The position numbers and the translations under genes are program-made. Below the pieces are notes generated by a model. The model was not told where the DNA came from. It saw nothing but the letters and a program-made list of their open reading frames with translations, and searched no databases. Positions 1-8,641 of a stretch of 50,954 bases of DNA are shown here, piece after piece. The stretch is from Sunxiuqinia sp965372405 (GTDB lineage Bacteria; Bacteroidota; Bacteroidia; Bacteroidales; Prolixibacteraceae), in NCBI GenBank assembly GCA_965372405.1, contig CBDVCE010000035.1, positions 1-50,954 on the forward strand, read 5' to 3'. The stretch's first letter is position 1, and the number at the start of each line of letters is the position of its first letter.

Positions 1-17
1 AACTTTCCTCTATACCC

Positions 18-32
18 CGAGGCAGAGCCTCG
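18..32. repeat. GC-rich palindrome downstream of the TlpA-like gene
   Basis: A perfect 6-bp stem (CGAGGC / GCCTCG) with a 3-nt loop sits in AT-rich DNA just after the stop codon of the minus-strand gene. It could end transcription of that gene, although no T-run follows on the minus strand, or it could be a copy of a dispersed REP-like palindrome. The window edge prevents a decision. Confidence 0.4.
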
Positions 33-64
33 AGGAATTCTCTTGATTAAATATTGAATAGAAT

Positions 65-913
65 CTACCTCAATGATTCAATCTCTTTTTTCAATTTCTT
101 TCTAAAATTACCTCCTTTTACAAATCCCTGATGCTTGTATTTAATTGTTCCCTCTTTATCAATAACAAAAACAGTAGGCAACATTTTCACACCCAATCCA
201 TCGGCAAATTTTCCTTCTGGATCATGGTAAAAATCAAATGAATAAGAATTATCACTAGCAAAATCACGTAACTTTTTTAGTTCCTGTTTGCTTACAAATA
301 GAAAAGCTAGCTCTGAATCATTCTTATATTCTGGAACGATTTCTTTCAATTCTTCAAACTCCTGCAGACAAGGGCCACACCAGGTAGCCCAAAAGTCAAT
401 AACAACAATTTTATCTTTGATAAACTCCGCGTTAACAGTATTCCCATCTATATCGTTTAATTCAAATTGCTGGATATTCTTCGTTGGAACTTTAGCGACA
501 TTAACACTTGTCATTTGCTGAATAATAAATGGAGTCAATTGCCAGGATACCAAATATAATGCACCAACAGCAACAAGCAACCACATAAATCCATGGAAAA
601 AAAACTGTTTTGCTTTTTTGAATAAGAAAACCAATATGCTCATTCCTGTGGCAACTAAGGGAAACAGAAGTAACATCCAAACATTCATTCCCAGTATAAG
701 AAACACAACGAAAGCTGCATTTAAGAAAATAGCCATCGAAAATTCACTTTTCTTATTGATAAAAATAATCCCCAAAATAAAAGCTAAAGTTCCGGAAAAT
801 GTTAATATCATAGGATAATCAAGATGTTCTCTCAATAAAAAAAACACCATTCCCACATTTAACAAACTTGCTGTAACCGCAAGTCCATTCAGCAAATTTT
901 CATTTAATTTCAT
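65..913 (-). CDS. Membrane-anchored TlpA/ResA-like thiol-disulfide oxidoreductase
   Basis: The product (282 aa) has an N-terminal part with about four hydrophobic segments (residues ~5-125) followed by a thioredoxin-fold domain facing the periplasm. The active site WCGPC (Cys ~179 and 182) follows the strand VVIDFWAT, and the cis-proline motif LPTVFVID lies near residue 250, as in TlpA/ResA proteins that reduce or isomerise periplasmic disulfides. The frame is open to a TTG at 928, but the ATG at 913 (MKLNEN) is the natural start. It diverges from the DsrE-like gene across a ~170-bp gap. The fold is clear; the substrate cannot be read from the sequence, and no cytochrome c maturation genes are nearby. 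Confidence 0.85.
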   Translation of the reverse strand: MKLNENLLNGLAVTASLLNVGMVFFLLREHLDYPMILTFSGTLAFILGIIFINKKSEFSMAIFLNAAFVVFLILGMNVWMLLLFPLVATGMSILVFLFKKAKQFFFHGFMWLLVAVGALYLVSWQLTPFIIQQMTSVNVAKVPTKNIQQFELNDIDGNTVNAEFIKDKIVVIDFWATWCGPCLQEFEELKEIVPEYKNDSELAFLFVSKQELKKLRDFASDNSYSFDFYHDPEGKFADGLGVKMLPTVFVIDKEGTIKYKHQGFVKGGNFRKKLKKEIESLR

Positions 914-1085
914 AAAATATATTATCAATATTTAATTGTTGAAGATAGAATAGCTGTCCTCTAAATCCAAATACGTGGTTTAGTCTCTTCAATATCCAAG
1001 TCGCAAGAACTGTTAATATTTTTAAAGAAGAGTCATTTATCAACCAGAATATCTTTATCTTGTTTTGAATTGAAAACGACTTAAC

Positions 1086-1508
1086 ATGAAAAATTTATTA
1101 TTGATTCTCCTGGTAATATTTGCAACAAGCAGTATTAGCCAGGCTACAAATCCAGTTACAATGAATGACAATAGCAACAAACTTGCAGTACTTTGGACAA
1201 GCGGTGATCCTGAAGTAGCAGAAAAAGTATGCTTTATGTATACGCACAACGCAAAAAAACAAGGCTGGTTCGATGAGGTTGTGCTGATTATCTGGGGTCC
1301 TTCATCCAAATTGCTTAGTGAAAATAAGATGCTGCAAGACTACGTTAAACGTATGCAGGAATCGGGTGTTAAAGTTGAAGCCTGTGTGCATTGTGCTAAC
1401 ATGTATGGAGTTGCAGACGACCTGCGAAAGATGAAGATTGATGTAAAAGGAATGGGAGTTCCGCTAACCAACTATTTAAAAGAGGGTTGGCATACACTCT
1501 CTTTCTAA
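1086..1508 (+). CDS. Exported DsrE-family protein
   Basis: A 140-aa protein with a cleavable signal peptide (residues 1-20, ending SISQA) and a single DsrE/DsrF-like domain. The family fold shows in the alternation LAVLWTSGDPEVAEK ... FDEVVLIIWGPSSKLL ... GVKVEACVHCANMYG and the C-terminal GVPLTNYLKEGW. A CxxC pair (CVHC, residues ~99-102) lies where many DsrE proteins carry a sulfur-relay cysteine. Cytosolic DsrE proteins move sulfane sulfur; exported single-domain versions are common in Bacteroidota and their role is unknown. It ends before a strong hairpin at 1558 and is probably transcribed alone. Confidence 0.75.
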   Translation: MKNLLLILLVIFATSSISQATNPVTMNDNSNKLAVLWTSGDPEVAEKVCFMYTHNAKKQGWFDEVVLIIWGPSSKLLSENKMLQDYVKRMQESGVKVEACVHCANMYGVADDLRKMKIDVKGMGVPLTNYLKEGWHTLSF

Positions 1509-1557
1509 AAATTCGGTTTAAAGAAAAGTTAAATCCGTTGAAATAAAGATTAGAATT

Positions 1558-1588
1558 AAGGTGGTTCTGCCACCTTTTCCTATTTTTG
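1558..1588 (+). terminator. Hairpin terminator overlapping a -7 promoter element (before tpiA)
   Basis: A perfect 7-bp stem AAGGTGG/CCACCTT with loop TTCTG is followed by a pyrimidine tract, which fits an intrinsic terminator for the DsrE-like gene. Six bases after the stem comes TATTTTTG (1581-1588), a perfect match to the Bacteroidota -7 consensus TAnnTTTG, so the same 31 bp probably also starts the tpiA transcript. No TTG element was found at the expected -33 distance. Confidence 0.6.
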
Positions 1589-1636
1589 GGGCGATATTAA
1601 AAAATCAATAATCACTATTCCTCAAAATAAGAAAAC

Positions 1637-2395
1637 ATGAGAAAAAAAGTAGTTGCCGGAAACTGGAAATGTAACACAACTGTTGCTGAAGGTGTTGAAC
1701 TAGCTAAAGCAGTAAATGAATTAGTAGTTAAAGAAGGTGCTGAAGATGTAGTTGTTGTTCTTGGAACTCCATTCACTCATATTACAAGCGTTGTTGACGC
1801 TGTTGACACAAGCCGTGTTGGTGTTGCTTCACAAAACTGTGCAGCTGAAGCTAAAGGTGCATACACAGGTGAAGTTTCTGTTTCAATGGTAAAATCAACT
1901 GGTGCAGAGTATGTAATTCTTGGTCATTCAGAAAGACGTGAATACTACGGTGAGACTAGCGAAACACTAAATAAAAAAGTAGCCCTTACATTAGAAAGCG
2001 GATTAACTCCAATCTACTGTTGTGGTGAAGCTTTGGATATTCGTGAAGCTGGAACACAAAATGATTTCGTTAAAACTCAGTTGGATGAAACTGTTTTCAA
2101 CTTGTCAGCTGAAGATTTCTCAAAAATCGTTATTGCTTACGAACCAATCTGGGCTATCGGAACAGGTGTAACTGCAAGCTCTGAGCAAGCTCAGGAAATG
2201 CTAAAATACATGCGTGGTATTATCGCTGATAAATTTGGTGCTGAAGTAGCTGATGGAACTTCTATCCTTTATGGTGGTAGCTGTAACGCTAAAAATGCAA
2301 ACGAGTTATTCTCAAATCCTGATATCGATGGTGGTTTAATTGGTGGTGCTTCACTTAAAGCTGAAGACTTCCTTGCAATCATTAACGCATACTAG
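1637..2395 (+). CDS. tpiA: Triosephosphate isomerase
   Basis: Interconverts glyceraldehyde 3-phosphate and dihydroxyacetone phosphate in glycolysis and gluconeogenesis; cytosolic homodimer. The 252-aa length is normal. All hallmarks are present: the substrate lysine in AGNWKCN (K12), the electrophilic histidine in ILGHSERRE (~residue 96), the catalytic glutamate in AYEPIWAIGTG (~168) and the phosphate-binding YGGS (~214) and GGLIGGASL (~235) loops. The start ATG is preceded by an A-rich leader. It is flanked by hairpins on both sides and is probably monocistronic. Confidence 0.97.
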   Translation: MRKKVVAGNWKCNTTVAEGVELAKAVNELVVKEGAEDVVVVLGTPFTHITSVVDAVDTSRVGVASQNCAAEAKGAYTGEVSVSMVKSTGAEYVILGHSERREYYGETSETLNKKVALTLESGLTPIYCCGEALDIREAGTQNDFVKTQLDETVFNLSAEDFSKIVIAYEPIWAIGTGVTASSEQAQEMLKYMRGIIADKFGAEVADGTSILYGGSCNAKNANELFSNPDIDGGLIGGASLKAEDFLAIINAY

Positions 2396-2415
2396 AAATA
2401 AGAGTCAAGACATTA

Positions 2416-2452
2416 GAACCAAGAATCAAGATATTTGATTCAAGATTGGTTC
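2416..2452. repeat. Imperfect two-part inverted repeat after tpiA
   Basis: GAACCAA and GAATCAA pair with TTGATTC and TTGGTTC around a 5-nt loop, with a 4-nt bulge on one side. The segment is made of short degenerate AAGAnTCAAGA-like units. It looks like decayed repeat DNA rather than a gene; no poly-T follows it. Confidence 0.4.
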
Positions 2453-2468
2453 ATAAAAACATATTGAA

Positions 2469-2506
2469 GCCATTCGTTAATTGACGGATGGCTTTTCTTA
2501 TCTTTA
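2469..2506 (+). terminator. Hairpin terminator overlapping a -7-like element (before prmA)
   Basis: A 9-bp stem GCCATTCGT/ACGGATGGC (one G-T pair) with a 6-nt loop is followed by TTTTCTTATCTTTA. The T-tract makes it a good terminator for tpiA, and TATCTTTA (2499-2506) is one base from the TAnnTTTG -7 consensus, 17 bp before the prmA start. It has the same composite layout as the elements at 1558 and 42893. Confidence 0.6.
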
Positions 2507-2523
2507 CGCAAAAGGAAACATAG

Positions 2524-3354
2524 ATGAAATACATAAAAACCACCTTTCAACTTCAAACCGATAACGAAACAAATCGCGAGATTCTTATCGCTTATTTAGC
2601 TGATCTTGACTTTGAAAGCTTCGATGCTTCTACCGATCTATTGCAGGCATTCTACCCTATTGGCAAACTGAAACCTGAAGAGATCCATACAGCTCTTAAA
2701 GAGGTTCCGTTTCGGGTTGATTTTACCGAAGAAGAAATGCCTGACATCAACTGGAATGAAGAGTGGGAAAAGAACTATTTCAAACCTTTGCTGATTAATG
2801 ACCGCGTATTAATTCGTGCCCCATTTCATACAGATTACCCACAAGCTGAATACGAGATTGTAATTAATCCAAACATGGCTTTTGGTACTGGCAACCACGA
2901 AACAACTTCGATGATGATGCAACACATCATGGATATTGATATTGTTGACAAAACCGTGTTAGACATGGGTTGCGGAACCGGTATTTTAAGTATTCTTGCA
3001 TCGATGGTTGGAGCTGAAAGAATCACCGCTATCGATATTGACCAATGGTCATACGAAGGAACTCTTGAGAATTCAGGGCTTAATAATATCAACAATATTA
3101 AAGCGATAAAAGGCGATGCTTCAGCTTTAGGAAACGAAACATACGATTTGATTCTCGCAAACATTCAAAAGAACATTATCCTTCAGGACATTGAAAAGTA
3201 CGTTTCTGTTTTAAACGATGAAGGAATGCTTATCCTTAGTGGTTTTTACAAACAAGATACGGAGGACATTATTGGGAAAGCTTCAGAACTTCTACTTTCA
3301 AAAATTGAAATAAAAGAAGGTAATAAGTGGGTGGCTGTTAGTTTGAAGAAGTAG
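2524..3354 (+). CDS. prmA: Ribosomal protein L11 methyltransferase
   Basis: S-adenosylmethionine-dependent methyltransferase that trimethylates ribosomal protein L11. The product is 276 aa, with an N-terminal L11-recognition domain (residues ~1-100) and a C-terminal Rossmann domain. Diagnostic motifs are the PrmA signature NPNMAFGTGNHETT (~residues 115-128), the SAM-binding VLDMGCGTGILSI (~143-155) and the motif IV-like DLILANIQKNI (~205-215). The N-terminal region is short and divergent, as usual for Bacteroidota PrmA. Confidence 0.93.
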   Translation: MKYIKTTFQLQTDNETNREILIAYLADLDFESFDASTDLLQAFYPIGKLKPEEIHTALKEVPFRVDFTEEEMPDINWNEEWEKNYFKPLLINDRVLIRAPFHTDYPQAEYEIVINPNMAFGTGNHETTSMMMQHIMDIDIVDKTVLDMGCGTGILSILASMVGAERITAIDIDQWSYEGTLENSGLNNINNIKAIKGDASALGNETYDLILANIQKNIILQDIEKYVSVLNDEGMLILSGFYKQDTEDIIGKASELLLSKIEIKEGNKWVAVSLKK

Positions 3355-3410
3355 AAATCCATTCCGATACATCGTCATAAATTCAGTAAAATACTCAACA
3401 GAGATTGAAA

Positions 3411-3696
3411 GAAGCTTCTACATTCTGTAGATCCTCCCATGGGCTTAGGAGGTGCTTCTACAAATTGTAGATTGCTCCCATAGGTTCTATTGATGCTTCT
3501 ACAAAATGTAGATTGTTGCTTACTCAAAGTTTGAAGCTTCTGCAATTCGCGGAATACTCTTTGCTCATTGATTGAAACATTCGCCTTTTGCTAAAACCCC
3601 AAAAGTCTTAAGGAGAAGCTTTCGCGTTTTGCGAAATATCCAAAACGCGACGAATGGTACTTTTGCAATTTGCAGACCATTCAACGCAATATAAAT
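3411..3696. repeat. Seven-unit array of ~41-bp repeats, each with a small hairpin
   Basis: Units begin at 3411, 3451, 3492, 3533, 3574, 3615 and 3656, so the spacing is 40, 41, 41, 41, 41, 41. Each unit has a ~21-bp core, mostly palindromic, and a ~20-bp non-conserved tail. Cores include TCTACATTCTGTAGA, TCTACAAATTGTAGA, TCTACAAAATGTAGA and TTTCGCGTTTTGCGAAA. The stem sequence drifts from unit to unit while dyad symmetry is mostly kept; units 5 and 7 are imperfect. It fills most of the 3355-3789 gap, which I read as non-coding since the period is not a multiple of three. It is not a normal CRISPR, because the repeats are too short and too divergent. Confidence 0.75.
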
Positions 3697-3749
3697 AGAG
3701 CCTCAAAACTGATTTTTCACCCTCATCATTAATATTTCATACTTTTTCA

Positions 3750-3757
3750 TATTTTTG
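3750..3757 (+). promoter_or_regulatory. -7 promoter element for the Tat-exported isomerase gene
   Basis: TATTTTTG is a perfect match to the Bacteroidota -7 consensus TAnnTTTG, 33 bp before the ATG at 3790. Because it covers the GTG at 3757, it argues against that GTG as the start codon. No clear -33 TTG was found. Confidence 0.5.
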
Positions 3758-3789
3758 TGTGTATTCATGTATTTAAACCAAATAAACCA

Positions 3790-4692
3790 ATGAAGAACAG
3801 AAGAGATTTTCTTAAAGTTACTGCGGCCGGATCAATGGGCTTACTTGTGAGCAATCCACTGGCATCTATTGCAGGACAGATAAACCATAAGAACCATGTT
3901 GTAGGTTTGCAGCTCTATACTATCCGCGATGCAGTCAGTGCTGATTTAAAAGGATCACTACAAAAGGTAGCAGACCTTGGCTATAAAACTGTAGAACTTG
4001 CCGGTTATGCTGATGGTAAATTCTATGGACAACAACCCAAAGAGTTCAAAAAGATGGTGAATGGCTTGGGCATGGATATCATTAGTAGCCATACACAAGT
4101 TGAAGCTGCCGGAATTACCATGGACAATGCCAAGATAATGGCTGATGCTCATGCCGAAATGGGTGTGAAATATTGCATTCAGCCTTGGGTGAATGAAGAA
4201 GATAGAAATATTGAGACCTACAAAAAAATGATTGGCGAATGGAACAAAGTTGGAGGCATTATGAAAAAGGTAGGTATCCAGTTTGGTTATCACAATCATA
4301 ATTTTGAATTTGAAAATATTAATGGCATTGTTCCTTACTATGACTTATTCATGAAAGAAATGGATGCCGATTTAATTACTATGGAAATTGATTTCTTCTG
4401 GGTATCAAAAGCTGGACAAGATCCGGTAGAGATGTTCAAGAAATACCCTGGAAGATTCAAGCTTTTCCACATGAAAGACATGAAGACCAATCAAGAACCT
4501 TTCTATAACGTTTTTAAAGAAGACGTTTGTAGTGTTGGTGAAGGTGTTATTGACTTTAAACGCATTATGGCTGCCAAAGAAATTGCAGGCATGGAATATT
4601 TGTTTGTTGAAGACGATAATCAGGGAAATGGAAAACCATTCAAAAGCATTGGAGCAAGTATAAAAAATCTATCAAACGATATTCTGAAGTAA
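3790..4692 (+). CDS. Tat-exported sugar phosphate isomerase/epimerase-like TIM-barrel protein
   Basis: The 300-aa product starts with a twin-arginine signal (MKNRRDFLKVTAAGSMG, RR at residues 4-5) followed by a xylose isomerase-like/AP endonuclease 2 family TIM barrel. Visible family features are GLQLYTIRDAV after the signal, FGYHNHNFEFE (~residues 162-172), LITMEIDFFWVSKAG, KLFHMKDMK (~230-238) and the C-terminal YLFVEDD; the acidic residues and histidines are the usual metal ligands. Periplasmic members in Bacteroidota are generally annotated as sugar isomerases/epimerases of unknown substrate. ATG 3790 is chosen because the upstream GTG lies inside the -7 element. A strong terminator follows. 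Confidence 0.85.
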   Translation: MKNRRDFLKVTAAGSMGLLVSNPLASIAGQINHKNHVVGLQLYTIRDAVSADLKGSLQKVADLGYKTVELAGYADGKFYGQQPKEFKKMVNGLGMDIISSHTQVEAAGITMDNAKIMADAHAEMGVKYCIQPWVNEEDRNIETYKKMIGEWNKVGGIMKKVGIQFGYHNHNFEFENINGIVPYYDLFMKEMDADLITMEIDFFWVSKAGQDPVEMFKKYPGRFKLFHMKDMKTNQEPFYNVFKEDVCSVGEGVIDFKRIMAAKEIAGMEYLFVEDDNQGNGKPFKSIGASIKNLSNDILK

Positions 4693-4716
4693 TTATTTAC
4701 AATCAAAATATTGCAC

Positions 4717-4753
4717 GAGAGGACAGCTATTTATTAGTTGTTCTCTCTTTTTT
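4717..4753 (+). terminator. Intrinsic terminator
   Basis: A 12-bp stem GAGAGGACAGCT/AGTTGTTCTCTC (two G-U pairs), 7-nt loop, then TTTTTT. It ends the transcript of the Tat-exported isomerase-like gene. Confidence 0.8.
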
Positions 4754-4875
4754 ACCCATTCAGATAAGGTCTTATTTCAGTTATCATTTCATTTCCATTA
4801 TCCAACATTCATCTTTTTGTATCATGAACCAAGCATTTTTGTATATTGCCGTGCCGAAGATTAAAGCTGAACGAG

Positions 4876-5481
4876 ATGCAACGAACTTTCAACCTGAAAA
4901 AATACTCGCTATTATTTATTATTCTCTTTTGTACTTCCTCCATTGTATGGAGTCAAAAACCCCCTTCCGAAGAAATCTCCCGACATAAATTTGGCTTCAT
5001 CTCAGGAGTTGGCGATCAGGTAATCTTTCCGGCAAGATATAATTACGAAGTCCTTCTTTTTCAATTTGAATATTCTTACACATTTGCACAAAAAGAAAAA
5101 TGGAATTGGGAGGCAGTACTTCAGCCTCAGTATAATCTTTCAAATTTCACTAAAATCGGAGATATTACAGAACAAGTTGATGGCAAAGAATATGGATTAA
5201 GTGGGGGAATACTGGCAAGAACAAATCTGATTAGGGACATCGTTGGGTTTTATGGTGTTTTAGGTGCAGGACCTCATTACATTTCCGACTCTCCAAAAAG
5301 ACAAGCAAAAGGATTTATCTTTTCAACACACCTTGACTTTGGCTTTACTTTAAAGCTTATTAACAACACTTATTTTGATTTAAGGTCTGGTTTTAGACAT
5401 ATTAGTAATGCCGGAACAAAAATTCCCAACATGGGACTAAATACCTTCACCTTAGGCGCTGGTATGATGATTGAAATATAA
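4876..5481 (+). CDS. PagL-like lipid A 3-O-deacylase (outer membrane)
   Basis: The 201-aa product has a signal peptide (KKYSLLFIILFCTSSIVWSQ) and an amphipathic beta-strand pattern ending in an aromatic-poor but strand-like C-terminus. The C-terminal FRHISNAGTKIPNMGLNTF matches the PagL/acyloxyacyl hydrolase signature, in which the His-Ser pair is catalytic. Family members remove the 3-O-linked acyl chain of lipid A in the outer membrane. The frame is open to a TTG at 4846, but the ATG at 4876 (MQRTFNLKK) gives a normal signal peptide. It appears monocistronic; a dispersed repeat lies downstream. Confidence 0.8.
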   Translation: MQRTFNLKKYSLLFIILFCTSSIVWSQKPPSEEISRHKFGFISGVGDQVIFPARYNYEVLLFQFEYSYTFAQKEKWNWEAVLQPQYNLSNFTKIGDITEQVDGKEYGLSGGILARTNLIRDIVGFYGVLGAGPHYISDSPKRQAKGFIFSTHLDFGFTLKLINNTYFDLRSGFRHISNAGTKIPNMGLNTFTLGAGMMIEI

Positions 5482-5511
5482 TCGGAGAAGGGAGAACGTA
5501 AACCGGAGATC

Positions 5512-5559
5512 GTCATTGCGAAGAGTGAAACGAAGAAGCAATCTGTTTCGTGTTACGAG
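5512..5559. repeat. Dispersed-repeat DNA in the convergent gap
   Basis: A segment with inverted ends (ATTGC ... GCAAT, 5512-5544) resembles a repeat family common between genes in many bacterial genomes. The next 15 bases (5545-5559, GTTTCGTGTTACGAG) are the exact reverse complement of 50073-50087, so this element recurs within the window. Confidence 0.5.
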
Positions 5560-5649
5560 TTGCAGGTGAACGGATGCTAGACTTTTATTTCTTGATTCTG
5601 TGAAAACCGGTAACTGAAAACTGGCACTACAAATTACATATACCAGATA

Positions 5650-5675
5650 GGGGTTCCCGATTACTCGAAAACCCC
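5650..5675 (-). terminator. Possible terminator of the hut genes
   Basis: A 6-bp GC-rich stem GGGGTT/AACCCC with a 14-nt loop lies 28 bp beyond the ftcD stop on the minus strand. It is not followed by a clean T-run, so the call is tentative. Confidence 0.35.
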
Positions 5676-5702
5676 CAACCAAAAATTAATGACCGCTATA
5701 GC

Positions 5703-7382
5703 CTATATCTTTTCCTCAACTATTTTCAGAATCAGTTGCTCTTTTGTTTCAGCCTGATAAAGGATTTCTTTAGCCTCATGTTTCAGCTGGCCTGCTTTTT
5801 CCTCATCTTTAAAATCGCCCAAATTGATAAGCACATTGAGGTAAGCCCCCTGAACTGCAGTTCGGGCACACAAAGCTCCTACTCCAGCATCTGAAACTGA
5901 ATTTGGATTTCCAACCTCGGCCATGGCCTTCAATACTTCCATGGAAGCAAAAGCTGTTTTCATCACCTCCATCGGAGTTAAAATAGCATTTAAAGTGGCA
6001 TCCTGAATAGCTTGCATACGAGCAGCTTTTTCATCAGCTGATTTTTTAGGCAAGCCAAATGCAACCATAATCTGATTGAATGCGTCAGTATCTTCATCAA
6101 CCAGTTTTAATAATCTCTCCTGATACACTTTGCCTTTCTCTGCCCAATCGGAAAACTCTTCCCAGCGCTCATCCCATCCTCGTTTATGCGACGAAAGATT
6201 TGCAACCATACTTCCCAATGCTGCACCGAGTGAACCCACATAAGCAGAAATAGAACCTCCTCCTGGTGCAGGAGACTCTGATGCAGTTTCTTCCATGAAG
6301 GCTTTCAAAGACATATCTTTTAGCTGGGGTTTGTCAGCTTCAAGCAAATATTCAATAATTCGTTCACGAGGATTGAATTTACCTAACTCATCCAAACCCA
6401 TTGACTTGATCGCTATTTTGATAATCTCCTCATCTGATATTCCGGTTGAACGTTCCTGTTTTTTCAAAAAATACTTTCCAGCATCCAACATTGCCTGAAG
6501 CGGAACTAAACCAACCAATTCGGATCCCGTTACACGTATGCCGCGTTTCTCAGCACTTTTACAAACCTCATCAAAAGCAATATGAACAGGGGTAACCGTA
6601 ATATCTGTCAAATTCATCGAAATCTGAGCAACACCATATTCTTCAATAAACCAACCTATCGCACGTACCTTTTTCAATGTTCCCGGAACACGAACTGGAT
6701 TTCCATTTTCATCCTTTACAATCTTACCCGTAATAGGATTCCCTTCACGTTTTGAACGTCCAGCTTCACGAACATCAAATGCAATTGAATTCGCACGGCG
6801 GGTAGAAGTTGTATTTAGATTCACATTATAAGCCACTAAAAAGTTTCTTGCACTAACGGCAGTTACTCCAGCTGCGGCATTAAACTCAGCAGATCCAAAA
6901 TCAGGTTTCCAACGGGGGTCTTTTAGCTTTTCAGGCAGGCCTTCATACTCCCCTGAACGACAGGTTGCCAAACTTTTGCGTTCTTCTTTTTGCGCTGCAA
7001 ACTCATAACAGTAAATTGGAATTGACAACTCTTCTCCAATCCGCTTAGCCAGTTTATGAACATACTTTACCGTTTCCTCCATGCTAATATTGGCGATGGG
7101 CACCAACGGACAAACATCTGTAGCACCAAAACGAGGATGCTCACCAGTGTGTTTGCTCATATCAATAACTTCCGAAGCCTTTTTCACTCCTCTAAAAGCA
7201 GCTTCAAGCACATCGTCAGGCGATCCCACAAAAGTTACTACCGTTCTGTTTGTTGCCTTACCCGGATCAACATTCAACAACTTTACGCCTTCAACTGTCT
7301 CAATCGCATCCGTAATTTGTTTAATTACCTGTGGATTTCGTCCTTCACTAAAGTTAGGTACACATTCTATTAACTGGGTCAT
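5703..7382 (-). CDS. ftcD: Bifunctional glutamate formimidoyltransferase / formimidoyltetrahydrofolate cyclodeaminase
   Basis: Final steps of histidine degradation through tetrahydrofolate: formimino group transfer from formiminoglutamate to THF, then cyclisation to 5,10-methenyl-THF with release of ammonia. The 559-aa length fits the fused enzyme. The N-terminal transferase begins IECVPNFSEGR and carries the catalytic histidine at position 82 in HTGEHPRFGATDVCP; the central subdomain contains AYNVNLNT. The cyclodeaminase domain starts near residue 355 with FMEETASESPAPGGGS and SLGAALGSMVANL. It lies 11 bp downstream of hutI and is almost certainly co-transcribed with it. Confidence 0.96.
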   Translation of the reverse strand: MTQLIECVPNFSEGRNPQVIKQITDAIETVEGVKLLNVDPGKATNRTVVTFVGSPDDVLEAAFRGVKKASEVIDMSKHTGEHPRFGATDVCPLVPIANISMEETVKYVHKLAKRIGEELSIPIYCYEFAAQKEERKSLATCRSGEYEGLPEKLKDPRWKPDFGSAEFNAAAGVTAVSARNFLVAYNVNLNTTSTRRANSIAFDVREAGRSKREGNPITGKIVKDENGNPVRVPGTLKKVRAIGWFIEEYGVAQISMNLTDITVTPVHIAFDEVCKSAEKRGIRVTGSELVGLVPLQAMLDAGKYFLKKQERSTGISDEEIIKIAIKSMGLDELGKFNPRERIIEYLLEADKPQLKDMSLKAFMEETASESPAPGGGSISAYVGSLGAALGSMVANLSSHKRGWDERWEEFSDWAEKGKVYQERLLKLVDEDTDAFNQIMVAFGLPKKSADEKAARMQAIQDATLNAILTPMEVMKTAFASMEVLKAMAEVGNPNSVSDAGVGALCARTAVQGAYLNVLINLGDFKDEEKAGQLKHEAKEILYQAETKEQLILKIVEEKI

Positions 7383-7393
7383 TGTATTTTGTT

Positions 7394-8641
7394 TTATTGA
7401 ATTTCTCCATTTAGAATAACTGTCTCCACCGGATTGCTCCCATAGAAATATGGAATAGCTTCATATCCGGGAAGTTCTTTTGTAATAAAAAGATTGGCTT
7501 GTTTGCCCGGACAAATACTTCCGCACATATTTTCCAGTCCCATAGCATAAGCCGAATTTATAGTCACTGCATTAATAGCTTCTTCGGGTGTCATTTTATA
7601 ATTAACACATGCAAGCGATTGTACCAAGTTCATATTTCCTGAAGGTGATGACCCCGGATTATAATCGGATGCCAAAGCAACTGGAAGCCCTGCATTCATC
7701 ATTTCCCGAACAGGAGAACAACGCATATTCAAAAAGAAAGCTGCTCCCGGCAATACCGTTGGCATTGTTTCAGAAGCTTTTAAAACTTTGATCTCATCAT
7801 CTCCAACAAACTCAAGATGATCAACTGACAATGCTCCATATTTCACACCAACCTGGATTCCACCTGTTAATCCCAACTCATTCGCATGAATCTTAGGTCT
7901 TAATCCATACTTAAGCCCAGCCATTAATAACTGCTCAGTTTCCTCAACCGTAAAGAATCCCTGATCACAAAAAACATCAAAGTAATCGGCAAGCTCCTCA
8001 CTGGCAATCACCGGCAGCATTTCATTTATAATAAGATTAATATATTCATCACGATTATCTTTATATCCTGCAGGAATGGCATGCGCTCCAAGGAAAGTTG
8101 ATTTGATAAATAAAGGACTATTCTCCTTAAGCCTACGAATTACCCTTAACATTTTTAATTCGGATTCAGTAGAAAGTCCATAGCCACTCTTAATTTCAAC
8201 AGCTCCAGTTCCCAATGAGGTAATCTCTTGCAAACGTATCATGGCTGAGTCAAACAATTCATTCTCATTTGCCTGCTCCATTTTTTTTGCAGAATTAAGT
8301 ATTCCTCCGCCCCTTTTGGCTATTTCCTCATAACTAAGGCCATTAATCCGGTCAACAAACTCTTTTTCACGACTGGTTGGAAAAACTAAATGGGTATGCG
8401 AATCACAATAAGAAGGCATCACCAACTTTCCGGCACAATCAATTTCCATAACCATATCATCATTCAAATCATCAAAAGTGAAATCCTTCATTAAACCAAA
8501 CGATTCAATTTGATCATCCTGAATAATCAGGTAAGCATCTTTTAAAACAGGGAGTTCTGCCATTTCTTTGCCAGCAACCCAGGTTCTGGCTTTCTTTTCA
8601 ACCTGCACTAACTCCTTTATATTCTGAAGAATAAGCTTCAT
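7394..8641 (-). CDS. hutI: Imidazolonepropionase
   Basis: Hydrolyses 4-imidazolone-5-propanoate to N-formimino-L-glutamate, the substrate of the neighbouring ftcD product. The 415-aa amidohydrolase-fold protein shows the metal-binding HxH in PSYCDSHTHLVFPTS (H82, H84), EIKSGYGLSTESELKMLR, TFLGAHAIP, a metal-ligand histidine in KIHANELG, DHLEF, and the catalytic aspartate region LASDYNPGSSP. It is first in a two-gene minus-strand unit (hutI-ftcD). hutH and hutU are not in the window and must lie elsewhere in the genome if the pathway is complete. Confidence 0.95.
   Translation of the reverse strand: MKLILQNIKELVQVEKKARTWVAGKEMAELPVLKDAYLIIQDDQIESFGLMKDFTFDDLNDDMVMEIDCAGKLVMPSYCDSHTHLVFPTSREKEFVDRINGLSYEEIAKRGGGILNSAKKMEQANENELFDSAMIRLQEITSLGTGAVEIKSGYGLSTESELKMLRVIRRLKENSPLFIKSTFLGAHAIPAGYKDNRDEYINLIINEMLPVIASEELADYFDVFCDQGFFTVEETEQLLMAGLKYGLRPKIHANELGLTGGIQVGVKYGALSVDHLEFVGDDEIKVLKASETMPTVLPGAAFFLNMRCSPVREMMNAGLPVALASDYNPGSSPSGNMNLVQSLACVNYKMTPEEAINAVTINSAYAMGLENMCGSICPGKQANLFITKELPGYEAIPYFYGSNPVETVILNGEIQ

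Noticed and set aside
3411..3696. CRISPR array
   Set aside because: Repeats are about 21 bp, diverge strongly between units, and no cas genes are nearby. Normal CRISPR repeats are near identical.
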